A DNA stretch of 64,000 bases from JALQTD01 sp965656785 (GCA_965656785.1 CBFHLY010000010.1:19870-83869), one strand, 5' to 3'; positions 16,519 to 25,136 are shown, numbered from the stretch's first letter. Numbers and translations: made by a program. Notes: generated by a model not told the origin, from the sequence alone.

Positions 16519-18012
16519 ATGGGATGGAAGGCACAACTCAGCAAGCCCTTCGCCCGCTGGGCCTTGCGCGGGCTGCAGCGGCGAACGGCGGATCCGGTTG
16601 CGGCGCAGGATGCTGTGTTCCGGGAGCTCATGCTGCGGGGTGCCCAGACCGCCTTCGGGCGGGAGCACGGGCTGCACGCCGACATGAGCCCGGCGGACTT
16701 TCGGGCGGCGGTGCCCGTGCGGGATTACGAGGGGTTGAAGCCGTGGATGGACCGGGCTGTGGCGGGGGAAGAGGGCGTGGTTTGGCCTGGAAAGCCGCTC
16801 TATTTCTGCAAAACGAGCGGCACGACGAGCGGCGCGAAGTACATTCCCCTCACGCGCGAGAGCCTCCCGAACCACATCGGAAGCGCGCGGAATGCGCTGC
16901 TCGCGTACATCGCGGAGACGGGGAAGGCGGATTTCGTGGACGGCAAGATGATCTTCTTGCAGGGGTCGCCCACGCTCGCGGAGACGCCGGGCGGGGTGCC
17001 GCTCGGGCGGTTGAGTGGCATCGTGGCGCACCACGTGCCGGGCTATTTGCAGAAGAACCGGTTGCCTTCGTTTGAGACGAACACGATCGAGGATTGGGAG
17101 GACAAGGTGGAGGCCATCGTGCGGGAGACGGCGGGGGAGGATTTGCGGCTCATCAGCGGGATTCCGAGTTGGGTGCAGATGTACTTCGAGCGGCTGTTGG
17201 AGCACACGGGGAAGGCGACGGTGAAGGAGGTGTTTCCGCGCTTCGAGTTGTTCGTGTACGGCGGCGTGGCGTTTGAGCCGTACCGCGAGCGTTTCCGCCA
17301 GCTCATCGGGGCGGACGTGCCGGTCGTGGAGCTCTACCCGGCGTCGGAGGGCTTCCTCGCTTTTCAGGATAGCCAAACCGCGCCCGGCCTCTTACTCAAC
17401 ACCGCCGACGGCATCTTTTTCGAGTTCATTCCGGCGGACCGGTACTTCGACGAAACCCCGCCCCGCCTCGGCATCGACGAGGTGGAGCTGGACACGCAGT
17501 ACGCGGTAGTGCTGAGCAACAACGCGGGGCTTTGGGCCTACGACATCGGCGACACCGTGCGCTTCGTTTCGCTCGACCCGCCGCGCATCGTCGTCACGGG
17601 CCGCATCAAGCACTTCACGAGCGCCTTCGGCGAACACGTCATCGCCGAAGAGGTCGAGGGGGCGATGCAGGAGGCGGTCGCCGCCCACGGGGGCGTGGTC
17701 CGCGAATTCCACGTCGCGCCCCAAGTCACGCCGCCCGCCGGCGACCTGCCCTTCCACGAATGGCTCGTCGAGTTCGACACGCAACCCGCCGACCTCGCCG
17801 CCTTCAGCGCCGCCCTCGACGCGGCCCTGCAACGGCGCAACCCGTACTACCGGGACCTCATCACCGGCTCGGTGCTGCAGCCCGCCCGCCTCACCCCGTT
17901 GCCCGCCGGCGCCTTCCACGAAGCGATGCGCCGCAAAGGCAAGCTCGGTGGCCAAAACAAAATCCCCCGCCTCGCGAACGACCGCGCGATGGCCGAACTC
18001 CTCACCCCATGA
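16519..18012 (+). CDS. GH3 (auxin-responsive promoter) family acyl-adenylate/amido synthetase
   Basis: A 497-residue member of the GH3 branch of the adenylate-forming superfamily. The ATP-binding motif CKTSGTTSGAKYIPLT (~95-110), the second motif VVELYPASEGFLAF (~270) and the third motif WAYDIGDTVRF (~335-345) are all present, with an adenylation-type C-terminal domain carrying GRIKHFTSAFGE. Plant GH3 enzymes join amino acids to hormone acids. Bacteroidota homologues are common, but their substrates are unknown. The start MGWKAQLSKPFARWALRG is the family start and lies directly behind a -7 element. The stop overlaps the kinase start by 4 bp, so it leads a four-gene operon. Confidence 0.88.
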   Translation: MGWKAQLSKPFARWALRGLQRRTADPVAAQDAVFRELMLRGAQTAFGREHGLHADMSPADFRAAVPVRDYEGLKPWMDRAVAGEEGVVWPGKPLYFCKTSGTTSGAKYIPLTRESLPNHIGSARNALLAYIAETGKADFVDGKMIFLQGSPTLAETPGGVPLGRLSGIVAHHVPGYLQKNRLPSFETNTIEDWEDKVEAIVRETAGEDLRLISGIPSWVQMYFERLLEHTGKATVKEVFPRFELFVYGGVAFEPYRERFRQLIGADVPVVELYPASEGFLAFQDSQTAPGLLLNTADGIFFEFIPADRYFDETPPRLGIDEVELDTQYAVVLSNNAGLWAYDIGDTVRFVSLDPPRIVVTGRIKHFTSAFGEHVIAEEVEGAMQEAVAAHGGVVREFHVAPQVTPPAGDLPFHEWLVEFDTQPADLAAFSAALDAALQRRNPYYRDLITGSVLQPARLTPLPAGAFHEAMRRKGKLGGQNKIPRLANDRAMAELLTP

Positions 18013-18614
18013 ACATCGCTGTCCTGATCGGAGGAAGCGGAAGCGGCAAATCGACCGTGCTCCGCGGATTGCGCTCCCATTTCGATGAGCGCGTGGCCGT
18101 CCTGTCGTTGGACGACTACTACAAACCCAAGGACCAACTTCCGGTGGACGACGCCGGGGAAACGAACTTCGATTTGCCGGAGGTCATCGACCACGAGGCG
18201 CTGCTGGCCGATGTGGACCGGTTGGCGCGCGGGGAGTCGGTGCGGCTGGCGACGTACACGTACAACCGGGACGTGATGCAGTCGGAGGAGATCGTCATCG
18301 AGCCGGCGGAGTGGTTGGTGGTGGAGGGGCTGTTTGCCATGGCGTACGACGGGATGCGGGAGCGGGCGGATTTGGTGGGCTACATCGATGCGCCGGAGGA
18401 GGTGCGGTTGCAGCGGCGGATTCGGCGGGATGGATCGGAGCGCGGGTACACGGAGGACGAGGTGTTGTACCAGTGGCGTCGGCATGTGCGGCCTGCGGAT
18501 TTGGCCTACATCGAGCCGTGGAAAGCGGAGGCCCACGTGGTCATCGACAACCACCACCACTGGCAAGACGGCCTGAATGAGCTCATCGATCGCATGGAAA
18601 ATCACACGAAATGA
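18009..18614 (+). CDS. Uridine kinase-like P-loop kinase
   Basis: A 201-residue P-loop NTPase. Walker A is GGSGSGKST (residues 8-16), followed by VLSLDDYYKPKDQLP, the substrate/Mg region of uridine kinase and phosphoribulokinase relatives, and a lid with RRIRRDGSERGYT. It is expected to phosphorylate uridine/cytidine or a related small hydroxyl substrate in the cytosol. The start ATG overlaps the GH3 stop (ATGA) and its stop overlaps the next ATG (ATGA), so translation is coupled along the operon. The sequence is a short variant, so the exact substrate is uncertain. The udk symbol is withheld for that reason. Confidence 0.8.
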   Translation: MNIAVLIGGSGSGKSTVLRGLRSHFDERVAVLSLDDYYKPKDQLPVDDAGETNFDLPEVIDHEALLADVDRLARGESVRLATYTYNRDVMQSEEIVIEPAEWLVVEGLFAMAYDGMRERADLVGYIDAPEEVRLQRRIRRDGSERGYTEDEVLYQWRRHVRPADLAYIEPWKAEAHVVIDNHHHWQDGLNELIDRMENHTK

Positions 18615-18967
18615 AGAAGGCGTTTACCCTCCCCACGTGCACGACGTGCAAGCGGATTTTTGACGAATTGCAGCCGGCGGTGCACGGGTGCGAGGTGGTG
18701 GACATCAAGTCGGAAGGCATCGCGCCGGAGGACCTCGATGCGATGGCGGCCCACGCCGGTTCGTACGAGGCGCTGTTTTCGCGGCGGGCGATGAAGTTTC
18801 GGAGCATGGGCCTGGCGGATCAGGAGCTGACGGAGGCGGATTATCGGCGGCTCATCCTCGAGGAGTACACGTTTTTGAAGCGGCCGGTGTTCCTGTTCGA
18901 TGACGCGGTAACGGCGGGGTCGGCGAAGGCCGCGGTGGCCGAGGCGCGGGAACGGCTGAACGGCTGA
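18611..18967 (+). CDS. ArsC/Spx family thioredoxin-fold protein
   Basis: A 118-residue thioredoxin-fold protein of the ArsC/Spx/YffB family. The N-terminus reads FTLPTCTTCKRIFDEL, with a CxxC redox pair at residues 10 and 13. The middle holds ALFSRRAMKFRSMGL and the C-terminal part LKRPVFLFDD, the family signature near the cis-proline strand. True arsenate reductases usually have a CxxS/T arrangement. The CxxC form is shared with Spx-type proteins and with many uncharacterised Bacteroidota members, so an arsenate-reductase function is not claimed. It overlaps the kinase gene by 4 bp and is 2 bp before the EamA transporter gene. Confidence 0.8.
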   Translation: MKKAFTLPTCTTCKRIFDELQPAVHGCEVVDIKSEGIAPEDLDAMAAHAGSYEALFSRRAMKFRSMGLADQELTEADYRRLILEEYTFLKRPVFLFDDAVTAGSAKAAVAEARERLNG

Positions 18968-18969
18968 CG

Positions 18970-19893
18970 ATGCCGCGCTTGCTGGCGCACGTTGCGCTGC
19001 TCCTCGTGGCGTTCACATATGGGGCGAACTACTTGGTAGCGAAGGGTTTGATGCCGGATTTGATCGGGCCCAGCGGGTTCATCGTGCTGCGCGTTCTGGG
19101 CGGTGGCGGGCTGTTTTGGGTGGTGCGTGGAGTGATCCGGGCGACGACCGGCCGGTGGGAGCGGGTGGCGCGGGCGGACTTGCCGCGGCTGGCGCTGGCG
19201 GGGCTGACGGGGGTGGCGATGAACCAGTTGCTGTTTTTCAACGGGCTGAACTTGACGAGTCCGGTGAATGCGAGCCTCATCATGACGGTGAATCCGGTGC
19301 TGGTGCTGCTGATTTCGGCGGCGTTGCTGGGGACGGAGGTGACGCGGCGGAAGGTGGCGGGCGTGGCGCTCGGCATGGCGGGCGCGGTGGCGTTGCTGCT
19401 GCTGGGTGCGCGGTCGCAGGCGCTGCATGCGAGTTGGCAGGGCGATTTGATGGTGCTGGTGAACGCGGCGAGTTACGGGGTCTACCTCGTGGTGGTCAAG
19501 CCCTTGATGGCCAAATACCGCCCCCTCACGGTCATCTCCTGGGTCTTCCTGATGGGCGCGCTCTTCGTCCTGCCCATCGGCGCTTCCCAAGCCGCCGCCA
19601 TCGACTGGTCGGCCTTCTCGGCGGTCCACTGGCAAGGCCTCGCGTTCGTGGTCCTCTGCACGACCTTCCTGGTCTACCTGCTCAACATTTACGCGCTCCA
19701 AATCGTCCAGCCCACGGTCGTGAGCATCTACATCTACCTGCAACCCCTGCTCGCCACGGGCCTGAGCTGGTGGATGGCGCAGCGGGGCGGCGTGGACTAC
19801 ACGGCGGAATTGGACGGCTGGACAGCGGCGTGCGCGGCGGCGATCTTCGCGGGCGTGGCGTTGGTGAGCGTGCCGCAGCGCAAGGCCACCTGA
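18970..19893 (+). CDS. EamA/DMT family membrane transporter
   Basis: A 307-residue protein with ten predicted transmembrane helices arranged as two five-helix EamA repeats. The first repeat holds LLVAFTYGANYLVAKGLMPD and LNLTSPVNASLIMTVNPVLVLL; the second holds LVNAASYGVYLVVVKPLM and LQIVQPTVVSIYIYLQPL. The proline/asparagine-rich helix ends are characteristic of drug/metabolite transporters. The substrate is unknown; members export amino acids, nucleosides or other metabolites. It is the last gene of the GH3 operon, so its cargo may be linked to the product of that pathway. No clear terminator follows. Confidence 0.9.
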   Translation: MPRLLAHVALLLVAFTYGANYLVAKGLMPDLIGPSGFIVLRVLGGGGLFWVVRGVIRATTGRWERVARADLPRLALAGLTGVAMNQLLFFNGLNLTSPVNASLIMTVNPVLVLLISAALLGTEVTRRKVAGVALGMAGAVALLLLGARSQALHASWQGDLMVLVNAASYGVYLVVVKPLMAKYRPLTVISWVFLMGALFVLPIGASQAAAIDWSAFSAVHWQGLAFVVLCTTFLVYLLNIYALQIVQPTVVSIYIYLQPLLATGLSWWMAQRGGVDYTAELDGWTAACAAAIFAGVALVSVPQRKAT

Positions 19894-19935
19894 CAGGGGT
19901 TGCTCGTGCAGCATTCCCGCTTTAATTTGCTGTTT

Positions 19936-20096
19936 ATGAAATCGTTCTTGTTGGGATTGCTCGCCTTCCCGGGTTGGTGTGGGCCCAAAGCTGGTCGTGC
20001 CAAAACGTGGCCAACGTGGACTTCGGCGATTGCGGGAAGCCGCTGGGCTTCGCAAACGTGAACGGGCAGTGCGCGCTGGTTTCGGGGTGCATGTCG
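19936..20096 (+). pseudogene. Frameshifted, truncated remnant of a secreted Cys-rich (Kunitz-like) protein
   Basis: ATG 19936 begins a signal peptide (MKSFLLGLLAFPG) preceded by a promoter-like TTG (19900) and TTAATTTG (19922-19929). The frame then runs into unrelated sequence and stops at 20061. Skipping one missing base near 19974 restores a perfect signal-peptide end and mature start (LVWAQ, then SWSCQNVANVDFGDC and VNGQCALVSGC). This Cys pattern is found in a small disulfide domain of T9SS-secreted Bacteroidota proteins. After SGCMS at 20096 the domain breaks off, and no matching 3' part follows before the convergent gene at 20242. Hence a decayed gene or, for the single base, a possible sequencing error. 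The rest of the gap (20097-20241) shows nothing recognisable. Confidence 0.6.
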
Positions 20097-20241
20097 CATG
20101 CGGGGGGCGTCCACAAGCGCACCCGAGAAGCCCCACCGCCCACAATCAACACACCTTCCCCGAATACAAAGGATCACACCGACAAGCTAACGTGGCCGCT
20201 CTGGCTTTTCTGCCCCTCCAGCGTTGTGGGGAAGTGCAGTC

Positions 20242-21159
20242 CTACTTCAGGAGGGTTTCGAAGGCCTCGGTGTCGTCGAGTTCGAGGATCTTCCTGATTG
20301 ATGACCGTTGGTTGTAAATGTGCCCAATGCTCACACCGAGGTGTTCGGCACATTCTTCACTGCTGGAGCCGGCTAGAATGAGGAAAAGGAGCAGTTGCTG
20401 TTTTTTCGTGAGCCGATTGAGAAGGGATGCATCCTTGATTTGGCTTTTTAACTCGCCATCAAACAGGTCGAAATGCATGGCTCGAATCATGGTGCGCGAC
20501 GCCTTCGAGGGCTCTCCGGTTTCAATCAGTTGTTCGAGCGCCTTGAACGATGTGGGAGTGGAGTTGGAACCCATTGAATGGTGTGTTTTCTTCAACTGCC
20601 GACGCAAAAAGAGGTTGAGGACGATGAGGGCCACAGAGGCGATAAAAAGCGCAACTTGAAGGCGTTCTCGCTTGGGTGGAGGAGGAGCTATGGTACTGAG
20701 TTGTTCCACTGCATTCGGGCGGAATGCGCTTGATTGCGCATGCACATCATGCAATAAAAACCTGCGGGAATAGACGAAGGCGGTGGTGTCTTCCGACCAA
20801 TCTGGGTGGTATGCTCCAAGTTGGAATCGGCTCCATTCGTGTCGCCATGGACCATAAAGCCACCGCAGGTAAGGCGCGGGAAGGGAGGCCTCAAGGTGCT
20901 CCTCAGACAACAGGGTCTCTGCTCTTTCTTTGTGCTCCATCCAGGTGGCATAGGCTCCGTGGTAGAGAACGATTTCCGTCCACGCCCAGACATCACCATC
21001 GTCTGCGCTGGGAGCTTGCAGGTTTTGTGTCTGCGTGGCCAGTTCAATGCGCAATTCCAAAGAATCCCACTGCAATAAAGCTTGTGCCCTTCCTGTTGGA
21101 AGGCATCCGGACAAGGCAACGACGAACGCTGCTGTGATAAACCGATTCGTGGGGATCAT
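20242..21159 (-). CDS. Membrane-anchored LuxR-type HTH regulator with periplasmic domain (second of a pair)
   Basis: A 305-residue protein. Residues 1-25 form an export signal (ITAAFVVALSGCLPTGRAQA). A ~140-residue periplasmic part follows with no recognised family. Residues ~168-190 form a membrane helix (LQVALFIASVALIVLNLFL). The cytosolic tail ends in a LuxR/GerE-like helix-turn-helix (LTKKQQLLLFLILAGSSSEE, then AEHLGVSIGHIYNQRSSIRKIL, ~247-290). No kinase or receiver domain is present, so it looks like a one-component transmembrane regulator. It starts inside the stop of the upstream paralogue-like gene (ATGA, 21156-21159). Base composition is less GC-rich than the flanks. Ligand and targets are unknown; the divergent FISUMP gene at 22950 is a candidate target. 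Confidence 0.7.
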   Translation of the reverse strand: MIPTNRFITAAFVVALSGCLPTGRAQALLQWDSLELRIELATQTQNLQAPSADDGDVWAWTEIVLYHGAYATWMEHKERAETLLSEEHLEASLPAPYLRWLYGPWRHEWSRFQLGAYHPDWSEDTTAFVYSRRFLLHDVHAQSSAFRPNAVEQLSTIAPPPPKRERLQVALFIASVALIVLNLFLRRQLKKTHHSMGSNSTPTSFKALEQLIETGEPSKASRTMIRAMHFDLFDGELKSQIKDASLLNRLTKKQQLLLFLILAGSSSEECAEHLGVSIGHIYNQRSSIRKILELDDTEAFETLLK

Positions 21160-22616
21160 CGCTTCGGTTGGTTTTCAGGTTCGTTGATCCAATCGTCCAA
21201 GGAGGCGCTTTTAGGGATGTTCAGCGCGGCACGGAGTTGGGACCGAAGGCTGTACACGTACTTGGTGGACCAGCCGGTCCGGCGAGCCAGGTCTTTCGGT
21301 GCTTCGCCGAGTTGAATGGATTGAAGCACCAAGGACTCTGCCTCTGAAAGGTTCAGATCCATCCGGGGTTGGTTCCTGTTCGAAACGGAGAGTCGGGAGA
21401 GGTGCCTCAGTGCGGTGACTGCTTGAACCTGCGTGGCAGCGCCGTCTCTCCAATCCTCAATGACCTTCATGAGCTCCTTGGCGTTCATCCGATTCAGTTT
21501 TTGGAGTGCTGAGCGCTTCAACAATTGTGCGGTGAACAGGACGGCGAGGATCCCGGTCAAGCTGCCCCAAATGAGCATGCCGAAGTCAAAGTCGGTGGAT
21601 GCCGAGCCATTGAGGGATGCTGATTTTGTACCAAATGCTTTCAGGTCATTCAGTGCTTTCCAGAGGTCAATGAACGTATTCAAGTCCTCTCCGCCTGTGT
21701 GCACCCAGTGGATGAGGGTGGAGTGAACCGAGAGTTGCTGGTCCCATGATGGCGTGTCCGGGTCAATTTCAGAAATGAGGCTGAACAGGTTGCGAGCTTG
21801 AGCGGACATGAACTCCTCGGAGGACAGTTTCTGGGATGTTTCCAGGATGAGGTTAATCCACGATTCATTCCGATTTCCGGCTCCCCAATTCAATTCTCGC
21901 CAATGCGTTTGCAGAAACGGGAGGTCATCAAGTTGAAGGTGGGCGGCAAAATCATTCGTTCGAATGATTTGATCGGCTTCGTCGATGAATGATTTGGGGA
22001 GGGAACTTGCCAGCTCTTTGCCGCGAAGTTGAGCCAAATTTTCAGCAGCCAATGCGATCCAAATCAGGGCTTCTTTTGGTCGCTGAAATTTCAGATTGAC
22101 TGCCGCTAAGTTGTTCAAAATCATAAACATGGACTCGGTTTCGTCCTTGTCAACGAGGTCCCATGATTCTTCGAAACAAGCCACGGCGTGCCCCAATTCA
22201 TTCATCTCAAAGTAACACGCTCCGATGTTCGCCTCTGCCACACCGAGGGGTTGCATGCTCTCCCGTCCGGACTGGATGAAGTGGTCAATGGCGGGTTCCC
22301 ATAGGGATGCGCTGTAATAGGCCGCGCCCATGAGGTGGTGATAGAGGGGGAATTCCTGTTCACAGGTGGGGAAATCCCCCTCCCTGTCCTGAATTGCTCT
22401 GGGGTTCAATGTCAGGATCACACAAGCAGCACCCTCGGCTTCCACGCAATCTCCAAATGTCATCCATTTCCAGGCTTCGCGCAGCATGCAAGGTTCGTCT
22501 TTGTTGCATCGTTTTCTGATGGCCGCGATTTCATCGAGGCTCGGGTGTTGCGCTAAGGGACCCTGTGCGAAAGAGCACAACAAGAAGGCCACCAAAAAAA
22601 GGCGGTTGATTTTCAT
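21156..22616 (-). CDS. TPR-containing membrane-anchored LuxR-type HTH regulator (first of a pair)
   Basis: A 486-residue protein. Signal peptide residues 1-22 (INRLFLVAFLLCSFAQGPLAQ). A periplasmic part (~23-345) contains TPR-like helical repeats: LMGAAYYSASLWEPAIDHF, IGACYFEMNELGHAVACFEE and LNNLAAVNLKFQRPKEALIW. A membrane helix lies at ~350-372 (MLIWGSLTGILAVLFTAQLL). The cytosolic end carries a LuxR-like HTH (LNLSEAESLVLQSIQLGEAPKD, then ARRTGWSTKYVYSLRSQLR, ~425-470). This N-out TPR, one helix, C-in HTH layout is known from Bacteroidota transmembrane regulators. ATG 22616 is chosen because it begins the signal peptide; the upstream extension is hydrophilic. It overlaps the second regulator by 4 bp and is divergent from the secreted FISUMP protein. 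Confidence 0.72.
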   Translation of the reverse strand: MKINRLFLVAFLLCSFAQGPLAQHPSLDEIAAIRKRCNKDEPCMLREAWKWMTFGDCVEAEGAACVILTLNPRAIQDREGDFPTCEQEFPLYHHLMGAAYYSASLWEPAIDHFIQSGRESMQPLGVAEANIGACYFEMNELGHAVACFEESWDLVDKDETESMFMILNNLAAVNLKFQRPKEALIWIALAAENLAQLRGKELASSLPKSFIDEADQIIRTNDFAAHLQLDDLPFLQTHWRELNWGAGNRNESWINLILETSQKLSSEEFMSAQARNLFSLISEIDPDTPSWDQQLSVHSTLIHWVHTGGEDLNTFIDLWKALNDLKAFGTKSASLNGSASTDFDFGMLIWGSLTGILAVLFTAQLLKRSALQKLNRMNAKELMKVIEDWRDGAATQVQAVTALRHLSRLSVSNRNQPRMDLNLSEAESLVLQSIQLGEAPKDLARRTGWSTKYVYSLRSQLRAALNIPKSASLDDWINEPENQPKR

Positions 22617-22949
22617 GACTGCGCTGGTGAGCGGATCTGTACCCATGTTGAATTCCAAGTGCTCCGTTGACCCGAAAAATACAGATGAACAAGCGCACGT
22701 TCCGGGTCTTGGGGCATCTTATATGGCATGAAGTCACAAAATAACCGTGCTACTGGATACGTGAACGGGTTACCGCGTTACATCATAGAATTACATTCAA
22801 ATAACTGAAATAGAGTTGTTTGCATTTCTCGTTCTTGCATGTGACGGTTTCAGGGACTTTCCCCTTCGTGCGGGACGGCGTTTCTGCGGCGTTTTTGGCC
22901 GTAAAACAGGGGGTAGTTTTATTCCTCGATACAAAACAACGTTTCAGCG
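22617..22949. other. Divergent intergenic region, AT-richer, probable control region
   Basis: A 333-bp gap between the divergent regulator pair and the FISUMP gene. It is clearly less GC-rich than the surroundings. TTTG at 22894-22897 and TAGTTTTA at 22914-22921 (7 of 8 to TAnnTTTG, 16-bp spacing) could form the rightward promoter, 28 bp before ATG 22950. No convincing leftward promoter was found; TTATTTTG on the minus strand (22737-22744) is a 7-of-8 match, but far from the start. A GTTAC-CGC-GTTAC direct repeat lies at 22770-22782. No coding sequence or RNA gene was recognised. Confidence 0.4.
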
Positions 22950-25136
22950 ATGAAAAAAACCCATCCATTGATCGTCGTGCTGCTCCTCCAGTTTATTCGG
23001 GGGGCAGTGAGTGCCCAGGTGACACCACCGACGGGTTTGCATGACTCCGTACCCTACCAAGGGGCGCCAATTTTACACAACCCGATCGAGGTGGAGGTAT
23101 CGGAGGACCAATCAAAGGTGTTCCAGAATTGTGACTGGCCCAACTTGTTGGACATGGTTCGAGATTTGGAAATCCGAATCGCCACGGCGCTGGAGGTGGA
23201 TACCGCCTTCAATGATTACAGCCTCACGGAGGAAGTGATTCACGAGCGTTGGAAGCAGTACGATTGTTTCGTGTTGCGCGATTCCGTTCTTTCCCTTCAG
23301 GTTCAGTTGGACGAAGCGCTTGCAAGTGAGCCCACGGTGGAGACCCGTTCTGTGCTTGACGTGGCACAAACATGGGCCAAGCTCCGAGGTGCGGTCATCG
23401 ATGATGGCAACGCTGACTTGCAGCTTTGGGGTTTCAAGTGGGGCACGGACTCGACGCTGACGGATTCGCTGGTGGTGCCGTTCGAGGAATATGAGAATTT
23501 CTTGGACACGTCCGCCTTGGATACGGGGAGCTTCGTCTGGCAACTGCCGGATTTGACCCGGTATACCCAGTACTTCTTTGCGGCGTTTGGATCGAACGAG
23601 GAGGGGCCAGGATATGGGGATACCCTCACGTTCACGACGTTGCCCGATTTGGCTGATGGATTGAGCCTCGACACCAGTGATGTGGTCCAAAACTCAGCCA
23701 CCCTGAAACTGAGCATTGACGATGCCGGTGGACAAGGTCCGGATGATGTCCAGTTCTATTATTCCGCCGAGAGCTTCATTGCCAACGCATTTTCTGGGGA
23801 TAGCTTGGCGTCCGATTCTACGGGTGGGTCGGCGCATTCGGTGGTGCTTTCTGGTTTGACCCGCTACACGGATTACTACTTCAACGTGATGGTGGAAAAC
23901 CTGGCGGGCCGTGCGTATGCGTCAGAGAACATGATGTTCAAGACGCTCCCGGATTTGGCCACCCTCGCGACGCCGACCCTTGTGAACGATACCCTCAGCG
24001 CGAGCATCACGGACAACGGCGGCCAAACGCCGACAGAGCATTCCATGCGCGTGTCGAAGCAGTCAGACCTATCCAATGCGACCACGCTGGCGACCACTTT
24101 GACAGCGACCAAGGTGTCCGCCCCCTTGCCAGGACTGGATCCGGGTACGTGGTATTATGTTGTCGCTGTCACGAAAAACAATGCCGGGTCCACAGAGTCG
24201 GCGAGTTTGCAATTTGCAACCGAAGTGGATGTTACGACGAATGAAGAAGTTTCGGAAATCGAGGAGACTTCAGTTTCGCTTTCCGGGGAAGCGACATTCG
24301 GTTCTGCAAATCCGAGTGCTGTGGGGTTCATCTGGTCGAGCAATGCTGAGCTCACCAGCGCCACCACGGCGAATGCCACTTTGAATGCTGACGGTACGTT
24401 CTCGCAATCCATTTCAGGGTTGACCGATGGCACGACGTATTACTTCTCGGCTTACGCGACGAACGGCCAAGGGACGACATACGGCGATACGTTGAGCTTC
24501 ACGAAAGTTCCTCCGTTCCTCTGCGGCACCAGCACGGTGACGTTTGACAGCTACGCGTACACCACCGTTGAAATCGGCGATCAGTGCTGGTTCGCCGAAA
24601 ACCTCCGCACGACGAAGTACGCCGACGGTTCTGCCATTCCGGAAGTGACTGATGGCGTTGCTTGGGGTTCCACCAGCGATGGAGCACGCGTTGCTTACGA
24701 CAACGATGCGAGCAAGCTGACGACGTACGGCTACCTGTACAATTGGTACGCGGTTGACAGCGATGCGGAGCTGTGCCCTTCGGGCTGGCATGTGCCGACG
24801 GATGCTGAGTGGACGACGTTGACCGACGGCCTCGGAGGATCCTCCGTCGCAGGTGTGGCGATGAAGTCCTCAGCCTCGGAGAACCCTTCTTGGAACGGTA
24901 ACAATAGCAGTGGTTTTTCGGGTTTGCCGGGCGGCTACCGCGACAATGGGAACTTCGTCAATGCCGGCAACTACGGCTACTGGTGGAGTTCCTCGCCCAA
25001 CGACGGCAGCGCGTTAAGTTCCATGTTCGGCATCAGCGAAGCCTGGATTCGCGTACTCGGTTCCAGCGGCGACTACGTCAATCCGGACTACTACGACCAG
25101 CGCAGTGGTTTCTCCGTCCGTTGCGTTCGGGATTGA
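22950..25136 (+). CDS. Secreted FISUMP-domain protein with fibronectin-like repeats
   Basis: A 728-residue exported protein. Signal peptide residues 1-24 (HPLIVVLLLQFIRGAVSAQ). Residues ~45-125 are helical. From ~130 to ~520 run four Fn3/Ig-like modules of about 90 residues, each with a variant of GLTRYTDYYF (LTRYTQYFFAAFG, LTRYTDYYFNVMV, LDPGTWYYVVAVT, LTDGTTYYFSAYA). The C-terminal ~200 residues are a Fibrobacter succinogenes major paralogous (FISUMP) domain: FDSYAYTTVEIGDQCWFAENL, then LCPSGWHVPTDAEWTTL, YWWSSS and GFSVRCVRD. FISUMP domains are C-type-lectin-like surface modules. No T9SS sorting tail follows it. It is divergent from the two membrane regulators, which may control it. Confidence 0.82.
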   Translation: MKKTHPLIVVLLLQFIRGAVSAQVTPPTGLHDSVPYQGAPILHNPIEVEVSEDQSKVFQNCDWPNLLDMVRDLEIRIATALEVDTAFNDYSLTEEVIHERWKQYDCFVLRDSVLSLQVQLDEALASEPTVETRSVLDVAQTWAKLRGAVIDDGNADLQLWGFKWGTDSTLTDSLVVPFEEYENFLDTSALDTGSFVWQLPDLTRYTQYFFAAFGSNEEGPGYGDTLTFTTLPDLADGLSLDTSDVVQNSATLKLSIDDAGGQGPDDVQFYYSAESFIANAFSGDSLASDSTGGSAHSVVLSGLTRYTDYYFNVMVENLAGRAYASENMMFKTLPDLATLATPTLVNDTLSASITDNGGQTPTEHSMRVSKQSDLSNATTLATTLTATKVSAPLPGLDPGTWYYVVAVTKNNAGSTESASLQFATEVDVTTNEEVSEIEETSVSLSGEATFGSANPSAVGFIWSSNAELTSATTANATLNADGTFSQSISGLTDGTTYYFSAYATNGQGTTYGDTLSFTKVPPFLCGTSTVTFDSYAYTTVEIGDQCWFAENLRTTKYADGSAIPEVTDGVAWGSTSDGARVAYDNDASKLTTYGYLYNWYAVDSDAELCPSGWHVPTDAEWTTLTDGLGGSSVAGVAMKSSASENPSWNGNNSSGFSGLPGGYRDNGNFVNAGNYGYWWSSSPNDGSALSSMFGISEAWIRVLGSSGDYVNPDYYDQRSGFSVRCVRD

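Noticed and set aside
18611..18967. Arsenate reductase call for the ArsC-fold protein
   Set aside because: CxxC pair resembles Spx-type members, and there is no ars gene nearby, so only the fold family is reported.
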